This document shows positions 1 through 6,663 of a DNA stretch of 6,772 nt, piece after piece. The notes beneath the pieces were generated by a model. That model did no database searches. It saw only the letters and a program-made list of their open reading frames with translations, and was not told where the DNA came from. The stretch covers positions 1 through 6,772 of the forward strand of contig JACDGA010000099.1 of the NCBI GenBank assembly GCA_013815505.1, in the 5' to 3' direction. This DNA comes from Acidimicrobiia bacterium (GTDB taxonomy: Bacteria > Actinomycetota > Acidimicrobiia > Acidimicrobiales > Ilumatobacteraceae). Within the stretch, counting starts at the first letter, position 1. Every line of letters begins with the position of its first letter. Both the position numbers and the translations under genes were made by a program.

Positions 1-740
1 TCGAGGTGCAGCGCGCGTTCTCGCTCGGACCGCGTGAGTTCCTCGGCCCTGCGCTGCGCAACGGCCTCGTCGACCTCGTCCCCGAGTACGCCGGCACGGC
101 CCTCGACTTCATCTCACTGGGCGAGGCCGACCCCTCCGACGATGTCGCCGGCATCCACGCCCAGCTCGAGGCGGCACTGCGCGGGTCGGGAATCCGCGTG
201 CTCGATGCAGCACCGGCACAGAACGCCAACGTCTTCGTCGTCACGCGGGCGACGGCGGACGAGCACGACCTGCAACGCCTCAGCGATCTCGTCCCGCTCG
301 CCGAAGAGATGACGTTCGGCGGGCCGCCCGAGTGCGCCAGTCGCCGGCTGTGCCTCGGGGGGCTTCGCGACGTGTACGACGTGCGATTCGGCGAGGTGTT
401 GACGTTGGATGCGAGCGGACCGCTGACACGCCAGGCGCTCGACGGAGCGCACATCGATGTCGGGCTGATGTTCTCGACGGACCCAGCCCTCGCCGACGAC
501 GAGTACGTCGTGCTCGAGGACGACCACAACCTGCAGCCGGCCGAGAACATCACTCCGCTCGTGCGGGCGGAGGTCGTCGAGCGCTGGGGAAGCGAGTGCA
601 CCGACGTGATCGACGCCGTCTCGGCGCGCCTCACGTCGGCGACGATGCAGCGACTGAACGTCCGGATCTCGGGCAACAGTGACCCCGGCACGATGCGGCG
701 CGTCGCCGCCGACTGGCTGCAGTCGGAGGGCCTCTCTTGA
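1..740 (+). CDS. Osmoprotectant ABC transporter substrate-binding protein (OpuAC/ProX family), 5'-truncated by window edge
   Basis: This is the C-terminal part of a solute-binding protein that delivers glycine betaine, choline or a similar compatible solute to an ABC importer at the outer face of the membrane. The frame is open to the left edge, so the signal peptide and roughly the first 60-80 residues are missing (family length is about 300). The GTG at 6 is internal, not a start. Family signatures seen in order: LGPREFLGPAL, then DLVPEYAGTALDF, then a GGLRDVYDVRF segment after a Cys pair (ECASRRLC), then LDASGPLTRQAL, IDVGLMFSTDP, and near the end VLEDDHNLQPAENITPLVR. The last two are very typical of the ProX/OpuCC/YehZ group. 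The exact ligand cannot be told from the sequence. The stop overlaps the next gene's TTG start, so the two are probably cotranscribed and coupled. The transporter's permease and ATPase genes are expected to the left, outside the window. Confidence 0.9.
   Translation, partial: EVQRAFSLGPREFLGPALRNGLVDLVPEYAGTALDFISLGEADPSDDVAGIHAQLEAALRGSGIRVLDAAPAQNANVFVVTRATADEHDLQRLSDLVPLAEEMTFGGPPECASRRLCLGGLRDVYDVRFGEVLTLDASGPLTRQALDGAHIDVGLMFSTDPALADDEYVVLEDDHNLQPAENITPLVRAEVVERWGSECTDVIDAVSARLTSATMQRLNVRISGNSDPGTMRRVAADWLQSEGLS
725..730 (+). promoter_or_regulatory. Shine-Dalgarno GGAGGG for the TTG-start PAP2-kinase gene
   Basis: GGAGGG lies six bases before the TTG at 737, inside the end of the substrate-binding-protein gene. 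It is the strongest ribosome-binding site seen in the window. It decides the start in favour of the unusual TTG codon, whose last two bases lie within the upstream TGA stop (738-740). Confidence 0.6.
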
Positions 741-2968
741 GTGCAGCGAACGCCCGTGACCGGACGAGCGGGCCACATCCGCTCGGGAGGCCGGGACACC
801 CGAGCGCCGGGACGTACATCCCCATCGGCGACCCGAGCGCCAAGCGGCGGCGTCCCTCCGGTGCATCGCCGCCGCTCCCCCGCCGCCTCGGCACGACGGG
901 CAAGGGATGGCTGGTGGCACTCGTCGTGCTCGTCGCGTGGGTGGCGTTGATGAACGCTTCGTCGACGCCGCGGCGCGTCACCGATCACATCGATGCCGCC
1001 GTGCTGCGCGCCATCGCAGCAGTGCGCAACGACTGGATGTCACCCATGGCGCGGGCCGTCGACCGCGTGGCAACGGGCTGGGTGATGTTCATCATCGGCG
1101 TCGGGCTCGTCACGCTGATGGTGATCTTCAGACGCTGGCGGCACCTGTTCACCTACCTCGCTTGCGTGCTGCTGCTCGAGCTGTCGGGACTGTTCCTCGT
1201 CAGCGAGTTCGCCCGGCCGCGACCCTTCGACGTGACGATCATCGGCCGCTGGCGCGGGTTCTCGTTGCCGTCGGCGACGGCGATGGTCGTGTCGTTCACC
1301 GTGATCGGCGTGATCTACACGATGGTGGTGCCCGGCCGGCCGCGCACAACCGCAAAGGCGATCGGTGCCGGCGTGATCGCCGTCTTCGTCGGCGCACGTC
1401 TCTACCTCGGCGTCGACCATCCCTTCGACGCCGCGGTCGGCGTCGCGCTCGGCGTTGCCGTGCCGATGAACGCGTTCCGCTACTTCGTCCCCAACGAGAC
1501 GTTCCCTGTCAGCTACCGCCGCGGCAAGACGGCACACCTCGAGATCGACGAACGACGGCGCGACGCGATCGGCAAGGCGATGATGGACCAGGTGGGCGTC
1601 GAGCTGCTCGACGTCGAGCACGTCGGGCTCGCCGAATCCGGTGGATCGACGCCGATGCGACTCCTCGTCAAGGGCAACCCCGACGGCTGGGTGTTCGGAA
1701 AGCTCTACGCGATGAACCACGTCCGTGCCGATCGCTGGTACAAGTTCGGAAGGACCCTGCTCTACGGCCGGCTCGAGGACGAGGCGCCGTTCGAGTCCGT
1801 GCAGCGCTTGGCGCAGCAGGAGGACTACTCGCTGCGGCTGCTGCGCGACGTCGGGATCCGTGGTGCAGCGCCGCTCGGCGTGCTGGAGCTGACGCCGTCG
1901 CGCGAGTACCTCGTGCTGACGGAGTACTTCGACCGAGCCACCGAGATCGGCGACGCCGAGGTCACCGACGAGCTGATCGACGAGGGTCTCATGATCGTCC
2001 GCCAGCTCTGGGACTCCGGCCTCGCCCACCGAGACATCAAGCCGGCCAACCTCCTCGTCGCGGGCGACGGCCACCTCCGGCTGATCGACGCCGCCTTCGT
2101 GCAGATCCGTCCGTCGCCGTGGCGACAGGCGGTCGATCTCGCCAACATGATGCTCGTCCTCGCCGTGCGCTCCGACGCCGAGCGCGTCTACGAGCGCGCG
2201 CTCGCGCTGTTCACACCCGACGACATCGCCGAGGCGTTCGCTGCGGTCAGCGGCATCGCCAGCCCGACGCAGCTGCGCACGATGATGAAGCGCGACGGGC
2301 GCGATCTGCGGGCCCGATTCCGCCAGCTCGCTCCCGACCGTCGCCCGATCTCGATGCAGCAGTGGAGCGCGCGGCGAGCGGTGTACGCGCTCGCCGCCGT
2401 CGCGCTCGCCGTGCTTGCGCTGAACAACCTCTACGGCATGTTCACGCCGGCCGAGTTGCCCGTCGAGACCGATCCGTCCTGCGACACGAGCGAGGTCCTG
2501 GTGCTGATGGCGCAGGCCGTCCCGACGGCGACGTCGGTGCCGTGTCTCGCCTCGCTGCCCTCGGGCTGGGGTGTCGGTCACGTCGAGGTGCGTCGCGGGA
2601 TCGCCAGGTTCTCGCTCGACAGCGACCAGGCCGGCGACGACGCGCTGCGGGTCACATTGCGGGGTCCCGGCGGATGCTCGCTCGAGGGCGCCACCGAGGT
2701 GCCGAGCGACGAGGTCGGCATCCGCCGGTACGAGCGACCGGAGCGTCTGCCACCGAACCTCCGCTCGACGCGCACGTACACCTTCGAGGGAGGCTGCGTC
2801 ACTTACGCCTTCGAGTTCGACGGCACGGTGAGCGCATCGCAGACGCTCGACACCGACGTCGCCGTGGCGTTCGAGGACCGTGACGCACTGGTTCGGTACG
2901 TCGACGACCGCTCGGAACTGCGGCTCTGCGGCGCAGGTGCACCGGCGTGTCCCGGCGGGACCCGGTGA
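737..2968 (+). CDS. PAP2-like membrane domain fused to a kinase fold, with a cysteine-rich extracytoplasmic C-terminal domain
   Basis: This is a 743-residue membrane protein of unknown function. Residues 1-57 are basic and probably cytoplasmic. About six helices follow (near 58-75, 114-131, 136-158, 177-198, 207-225, 230-250) in a PAP2 phosphatase layout. Of the PAP2 signatures, C3 is kept (R221, H228, D231), but the C1 Lys is V155 before R162-P163, and the C2 PSGH is PSAT (178-181) without its His. Lipid-phosphatase activity is therefore doubtful. Residues about 265-530 form a kinase fold: K322 in VFGKLYA, the catalytic loop HRDIKPANLL (H431, D433, N438), and the metal-binding D451 in LIDAAF, where DFG has become DAA. 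A seventh helix (about 549-567) leads to an outer domain with six cysteines (582, 603, 647, 687, 731, 738). This topology puts the kinase inside, and the PAP2 site and Cys domain outside. The TTG start is chosen for its GGAGGG site and the TTGA overlap. Substrates are not predictable. Confidence 0.85.
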   Translation: MSAANARDRTSGPHPLGRPGHPSAGTYIPIGDPSAKRRRPSGASPPLPRRLGTTGKGWLVALVVLVAWVALMNASSTPRRVTDHIDAAVLRAIAAVRNDWMSPMARAVDRVATGWVMFIIGVGLVTLMVIFRRWRHLFTYLACVLLLELSGLFLVSEFARPRPFDVTIIGRWRGFSLPSATAMVVSFTVIGVIYTMVVPGRPRTTAKAIGAGVIAVFVGARLYLGVDHPFDAAVGVALGVAVPMNAFRYFVPNETFPVSYRRGKTAHLEIDERRRDAIGKAMMDQVGVELLDVEHVGLAESGGSTPMRLLVKGNPDGWVFGKLYAMNHVRADRWYKFGRTLLYGRLEDEAPFESVQRLAQQEDYSLRLLRDVGIRGAAPLGVLELTPSREYLVLTEYFDRATEIGDAEVTDELIDEGLMIVRQLWDSGLAHRDIKPANLLVAGDGHLRLIDAAFVQIRPSPWRQAVDLANMMLVLAVRSDAERVYERALALFTPDDIAEAFAAVSGIASPTQLRTMMKRDGRDLRARFRQLAPDRRPISMQQWSARRAVYALAAVALAVLALNNLYGMFTPAELPVETDPSCDTSEVLVLMAQAVPTATSVPCLASLPSGWGVGHVEVRRGIARFSLDSDQAGDDALRVTLRGPGGCSLEGATEVPSDEVGIRRYERPERLPPNLRSTRTYTFEGGCVTYAFEFDGTVSASQTLDTDVAVAFEDRDALVRYVDDRSELRLCGAGAPACPGGTR

Positions 2969-5325
2969 CGTTCGACGATCGCCCGCCAGGCGAGCGCTAC
3001 TTCCGCCAGCCCGGTGATGTCCTGCGCCTCGTCGTGTGGGGCATCGCTGCGGCCGCCATGTGGGCGTTCGTCGGCCTCGCAACTCGAACACGCGACGGGC
3101 TCGAGGCCGACCTCGGCGGGGCTGCGTCATCACTCCACCGCGCGGCGCGAGAGCTTCTACTCGCGGCCGTGCAGGCGGCGGCGATCGTCGTCCCGCTCGC
3201 CATTCTCGTCGCGCTGGTGGTCCGCGGCCGCTGGCGCCGGACGGGCGTCCTCCTCCTCGCCGGCGGTTGCGGGGCCGGCTCGATGGCCTTGGTCGGGCTC
3301 GGCCTCGACGAACCCGGTCCGGTGCGCGGCGCGCTCAGCGACGACGTGTGGGCACTCCCGCTCGGCTTCCCGTCGCTCCCCACACTCGCTGCTTGGGCAG
3401 CGGTCGTCGTCGTCGGCTCACCGTGGTTGGCCCCGGCATGGAGGACCGCTGCCTGCCGGGCGCTCGTCGTCGCCTTCTGGGTGGTTGCGCTCGCAGGGAC
3501 GGAGGGAGCGCTACACCTCGTGCTCGCCGGCACGGTCGGCGCCGCGGCTGGCGCGGCGGTGCTCGTCGCCGTCGGTCCGCCGAACCGCAGGCCGACCCCG
3601 GCGATGGTCGCCAGGGCAGTTCGTGCCGCCGGCATCGCCCTGCGGGCGATGCGGCTGGAGTCGGCGGTAGGCGGCCGCGCGCAGCGCTACCGGGCGGTGA
3701 CGGACGACGGAACCCAGTGCTACGTGAAGGTGTATGCCCACGACAGCAGGGACGCCGACCTCCTCTTCCGGCTCGTGCGGGCTGCCTTGCTGCGGAGGCC
3801 GGGCGACGGTCTCGCTGCGCCCTCGCTGCGACGCGACGTGGAGCACGAGGCGCTGATGATGCTGCTCGCCGCTCGGGCGGGCGTTCGCTGCGCGACGGTC
3901 TCGGCACTGGCGGCGATCCCGGACGGATCGGTGGCGCTCGTCACCGACGATGTCGGATCGGTGCGGCTCGACGAGCTCGATGCCGAGTTGATCAGTCTGC
4001 GGCTGCTCGACGACGTGTGGGGCCAGGTCGCACTGCTGCACGGCGCCGGGTTGGCACACCGATCGTTGCGCGCCGCCAACGTGCTCGTCGAGCATGACCG
4101 CCCGGTGCTGATCGACTTCGGCGCCGGCGAGACCTCGGCGTCGACGCGCTCGATGGCACTCGACGTCGCCGAGCTCGCGACGTCGCTCGCCGTCATCGTC
4201 GGAGCGGCGCCCGTCGTCGAGTCGGCGGCTCGTGTCGTGGCCCCGGAGGTGCTCGCCGCTGTGACGCCGCTCGTCCAGCCGCTGGCGCTGTCGTCGGCGA
4301 CGCGCAAGCAGGCCGGCAAGCACTTGCTCCGAGAGCTGCGCGACGAGCTGGTGGCTGCCACCGGAACAGACGCAGTTCCACTCGAGCGGCTCGCTCGCGT
4401 ACGCCCACGGACGGTGATCCTCACCGTCACGCTCGCCGGCGCGTTCTACATCTTGCTGCCACAGCTCGCCAACGTCGACGACAGCCTGCGAGCCCTCGAC
4501 GACGCCAATTGGTGGTGGCTCGCCGGTTCGGTGGTGGCGTCGATGTTCACGTACGTCGCCAGTGCGGCGGCGATGGCGGCGGCGGTGCGCTACCGGCTGC
4601 CGTTCGGCGCGCTGCTGCAAGCCCAGGTGGCGTCATCGTTCGTCAACAGGGTGACGCCCGCCAAGATCGGTGGTCTCGCCGTCAACGTGCGCTTCATGCA
4701 GAAGGCCGGGGTGCCCTCGGCCGAGGCGGTGACGGCGACCGGCATCAACCTCGCGGCTGGGACCGTCATGCACCTCGTGCTGATGGCGATCTTCTTCGCC
4801 ATCGCGGGCCAGGGCGGCGACGGCGCGTTCAGCATCCCCGGCGGCAGCACGGTGCTCGTCGTCATCGCCGTCGTGCTGGCCCTCGCCGGCGTCGTCGTTG
4901 CGACAGGTTGGGGACGCCGGGCGATCGGGCGTCACGTTGCGACGTTCCTACGTCAGTCGTGGGACAGCGTTGCCGGGCTCGCCCGCTCGCCGGGGCGGCT
5001 CGTCGTGCTGCTCGGTGGCTCGGCGACGACCACGATGGCGTACATCGTCGCCCTCGCCTGTGCGGTCGTGGCCTTCGACGGCGGGCTCTCGTTCGCCGAG
5101 ATCGCATCGGTCTACCTCGGATCGTCGATCATCGCCGCTGCCGCCCCGACGCCGGGTGGTCTCGGCGCGATGGAGGCGGCGCTCGTTGCCGCGCTCACCG
5201 CGGTGGGGATGGCGTCCGGCATCGCTGTTGCGGCGGTGCTCTCGTACCGGCTGGCCACGTTTTGGCTGCCGATCCTGCCCGGCTGGCTCGGCTTCGAGCT
5301 GCTGCAGCGTCGCAACCTGATCTGA
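2947..5325 (+). CDS. Kinase-fold protein with C-terminal LPG_synthase_TM (flippase-like, UPF0104) domain
   Basis: This is a 792-residue multi-pass membrane protein. Residues about 25-210 hold some six hydrophobic segments that look like a worn PAP2 domain: FPSLP (141-145) sits where FPSGH is expected, and only H190 remains of the C3 motif. Residues about 245-440 are a kinase fold with K261 (YVKVYA), E299/E301 in the next helix, HRSLRAANVLV (371-381) and intact D390-F391-G392. The catalytic Asp is replaced by S373, so it may be a pseudokinase. From about 489 a LPG_synthase_TM domain runs to the end, with NRVTPAKIGG (567-576), APTPGGLGAMEAAL (733-746) and LSYRLATFWLPILPGW (765-780). That family includes the membrane half of MprF and YbhN-like proteins. 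The soluble lysyltransferase domain is absent, so it should not be called a lysyl-PG synthase. GTG 2947 overlaps the previous gene by 22 bases. GTG 2965, overlapping its stop as GTGA, is an equally plausible start and gives 786 residues. Confidence 0.87.
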   Translation: MSRRDPVTFDDRPPGERYFRQPGDVLRLVVWGIAAAAMWAFVGLATRTRDGLEADLGGAASSLHRAARELLLAAVQAAAIVVPLAILVALVVRGRWRRTGVLLLAGGCGAGSMALVGLGLDEPGPVRGALSDDVWALPLGFPSLPTLAAWAAVVVVGSPWLAPAWRTAACRALVVAFWVVALAGTEGALHLVLAGTVGAAAGAAVLVAVGPPNRRPTPAMVARAVRAAGIALRAMRLESAVGGRAQRYRAVTDDGTQCYVKVYAHDSRDADLLFRLVRAALLRRPGDGLAAPSLRRDVEHEALMMLLAARAGVRCATVSALAAIPDGSVALVTDDVGSVRLDELDAELISLRLLDDVWGQVALLHGAGLAHRSLRAANVLVEHDRPVLIDFGAGETSASTRSMALDVAELATSLAVIVGAAPVVESAARVVAPEVLAAVTPLVQPLALSSATRKQAGKHLLRELRDELVAATGTDAVPLERLARVRPRTVILTVTLAGAFYILLPQLANVDDSLRALDDANWWWLAGSVVASMFTYVASAAAMAAAVRYRLPFGALLQAQVASSFVNRVTPAKIGGLAVNVRFMQKAGVPSAEAVTATGINLAAGTVMHLVLMAIFFAIAGQGGDGAFSIPGGSTVLVVIAVVLALAGVVVATGWGRRAIGRHVATFLRQSWDSVAGLARSPGRLVVLLGGSATTTMAYIVALACAVVAFDGGLSFAEIASVYLGSSIIAAAAPTPGGLGAMEAALVAALTAVGMASGIAVAAVLSYRLATFWLPILPGWLGFELLQRRNLI

Positions 5326-5339
5326 CGCCGCCGAGGCGT
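5325..5339. terminator. Short hairpin between convergent genes, possible bidirectional terminator
   Basis: ACGCC and GGCGT can pair as a five-base-pair stem around a five-base loop (GCCGA). It begins at the last base of the flippase-like gene and lies before the minus-strand PAP2 stop at 5344. There is no T-run on either side and the stem is short, so an intrinsic terminator is only weakly supported. Its position in the 18-base space between two convergent stops is the main argument. Confidence 0.22.
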
Positions 5340-5343
5340 ACGC

Positions 5344-6009
5344 TCAGCGCGCGGTCGCCGGTTGAGCGAAGGGCCGGTGCAACGGGTCCTCGTCATCGCC
5401 GCCCAGGCCGAGCGCCCTGCGGGCGAGGATGCCGCACACCACGCCGAACCCGGCGCCGCCGATTACGTCGAGCGGCAGGTGGGCGCCGGAATACAGGCGG
5501 CCGAGTGCGACCACACAGGCGGCGGCGACGGCCACCCACTGCCAGCGGCGCGGCAGCGACGGGATCAGCACGGTGGCGAGTGCCGCCGCGATCGCAGCGT
5601 GGCCGGAGAGGTACCCGAGGCCACGCAGGTTCTCGCGGGTGTCGACATCGGCGAGCAGTGATGAGGGGCGCCCCCGCTCGACGAGGCGCTTGACGACCTT
5701 CGCGCCCCAGAACGTGGCCTGCTCGGCGGCGAGGGCAGCGACCGTGAGGCGGACGTTGCGCGACACCAGCGCCGTCAACGCCACGACGACGAGCGAGCCG
5801 CCGATACTGCCGAGCTGCATCGGCACCCACACCACTGGCCAGAGCACGTCGGGGAGACCGTTGACGAGCTCGAAGGCATCTGCCTCCCACTCCGGAACGG
5901 CACCGCTCGCAGCGACGACCACCCAGCTCCCGGCGAGCGCCGCCGAGCCGCCGAGCAGCGCTGCGATCTCGCTCGCCCGGAGACGTCCCGACCCGACGTG
6001 TCCCGCCAT
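5344..6009 (-). CDS. PAP2-family lipid phosphatase, stand-alone, catalytic residues intact
   Basis: This 221-residue integral membrane protein is a likely phosphatase for lipid phosphates such as phosphatidic acid or undecaprenyl diphosphate, acting at the outer face of the membrane. The three PAP2 signatures are complete or nearly so. C1 is KRLVERGRP (K107, R114, P115). C2 is LSGH (134-137, with H137; Leu replaces the usual Pro). C3 is GRLYSGAHLPLD (R171, H177, D181; Gly replaces the usual Ser). Hydrophobic segments near 15-36, 52-68, 70-83, 88-103, 136-150, 156-170 and 180-196 fit the six-helix fold. The C-terminus is short and acidic (GGDDEDPL). Its length is normal for a single-domain PAP2 protein. 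No Shine-Dalgarno sequence precedes the ATG, and a weak promoter at leaderless spacing is possible. It is convergent with the PAP2-like/kinase genes and could supply the phosphatase function they appear to lack (inference). The exact substrate is not known. Confidence 0.9.
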   Translation of the reverse strand: MAGHVGSGRLRASEIAALLGGSAALAGSWVVVAASGAVPEWEADAFELVNGLPDVLWPVVWVPMQLGSIGGSLVVVALTALVSRNVRLTVAALAAEQATFWGAKVVKRLVERGRPSSLLADVDTRENLRGLGYLSGHAAIAAALATVLIPSLPRRWQWVAVAAACVVALGRLYSGAHLPLDVIGGAGFGVVCGILARRALGLGGDDEDPLHRPFAQPATAR

Positions 6010-6017
6010 GAGCCGGA

Positions 6018-6045
6018 AGGCTAACCGGGCGCTGCGTTGAGTCCA
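6018..6045 (-). promoter_or_regulatory. Possible leaderless promoter for the stand-alone PAP2 gene
   Basis: Read on the minus strand, TGGACT (6045-6040) is followed after 16 bases by TAGCCT (6023-6018), which fits the actinobacterial TANNNT -10 pattern. Eight bases further is the ATG at 6009, so transcription could begin at or beside the start codon. This would explain the missing ribosome-binding site. The match is weak (four of six bases to the -35 consensus), and a second TGGACT lies directly upstream, at 6050-6045. Confidence 0.25.
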
Positions 6046-6066
6046 GTCCAGGCTTCCGGTCTGCTC

Positions 6067-6663
6067 TCAGTACGCGCCGTCGGTGCGAAGCTGCGCCAAC
6101 GATCCCTCGAGATCGCGGCCGCGAGCGAAACCTCGCGCGGTGATGAGGGCGACTGCGATCTCAGCCTCGCACCAGTCGACGTCCACGGCACGACCCGCAA
6201 GAGCACGGAGATCGTCGGCATCGGTCGGGCGCGATCGATCGTCGCGAGCCAGCAGCTTTGTCGCAATGAGATGTCCGATCGTGGCCACTCGGACGACCAC
6301 ACCCGGGAGGATCTCGATGTCGTCGGCGGCATCGACGATCTCGGGCTCGATGCCGCTCGATGCGAACAACAGGTCCGTGACAGTCGAGTGCTCGTCCGTT
6401 GCCCGAGTCAGCCGGACGGTGGCGAGACGACCGACCGCCTCCTGTTCGACAGCGGCGAGCAGCGCGTACCCCTCGGCGATCAACGCCCGCACGACTCGCT
6501 CGGCATCCTCGTCCGACCCAACTGCGACTGCGAAGTCTGCATCGCGCGTCAGTCGCGGCTCGGCGCGAGCCGAGACGGCGAGCCCGCCGACGAGTGCGGA
6601 CCTGGCCCCGACGCCTCGAAGAGCACCGACGGCATCGATCAACGACCGTTCGACTGAGTTCAC
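6067..6663 (-). CDS. AbiEii/DUF1814-like minimal nucleotidyltransferase, possible toxin
   Basis: This 198-residue soluble protein resembles the nucleotidyltransferase fold of the AbiEii/MenA-type group, whose characterised members act as toxins or abortive-infection factors by transferring nucleotides. Seen in order: the glycine pair in SALVGGLAVSARA (G26, G27), the metal-binding pair in RDADFAV (D41, D43), a likely third acidic residue in STVTDLLF (D97), and the C-terminal family pattern ATIGHLIATKLLARDDR followed by DADDLRAL (about 127-155). The length is near the short end of the family. It starts with GTG, whose bases overlap the stop of the preceding gene as GTGA, and it has no clear ribosome-binding site of its own. 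Translation by re-initiation is likely, as is common in toxin-antitoxin pairs. It could instead be a housekeeping or antibiotic-type nucleotidyltransferase. The toxin role is inference. Confidence 0.7.
   Translation of the reverse strand: MNSVERSLIDAVGALRGVGARSALVGGLAVSARAEPRLTRDADFAVAVGSDEDAERVVRALIAEGYALLAAVEQEAVGRLATVRLTRATDEHSTVTDLLFASSGIEPEIVDAADDIEILPGVVVRVATIGHLIATKLLARDDRSRPTDADDLRALAGRAVDVDWCEAEIAVALITARGFARGRDLEGSLAQLRTDGAY

Noticed and set aside
907..2883. A 658-codon open frame on the plus strand, in a second frame of the PAP2-kinase gene
   Set aside because: The translation is almost entirely Arg/Ala/Gly/Asp repeats without helices or motifs, and it lies wholly inside the real gene.
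1040..3133. A 697-codon open frame on the minus strand, opposite the PAP2-kinase gene
   Set aside because: It is made of low-complexity Arg/His/Asp/Glu-rich sequence with no domain, and it is the antisense of a gene with clear PAP2 and kinase motifs. Such frames are a by-product of high GC at third codon positions.
3511..4620. A 369-codon minus-strand open frame opposite the flippase-like gene
   Set aside because: It has an Arg/Gln/His-rich composition with no recognisable motif. The opposite strand carries the kinase loop and LPG_synthase_TM motifs.
2947..5325. Calling the flippase-like gene a lysylphosphatidylglycerol synthase (MprF)
   Set aside because: Only the membrane domain family is present. 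The C-terminal soluble aminoacyltransferase domain is absent, since the protein ends right after the last membrane segments.
6232..6241. Palindrome CGATCGATCG as a possible operator or modification site
   Set aside because: It lies inside the nucleotidyltransferase coding region, is formed by ordinary codons, and no second copy was noticed.
6037..6657. A plus-strand open frame opposite the nucleotidyltransferase gene
   Set aside because: The minus strand gives the GG and DxD motifs and a coupled GTGA start. The plus-strand product has no family feature.
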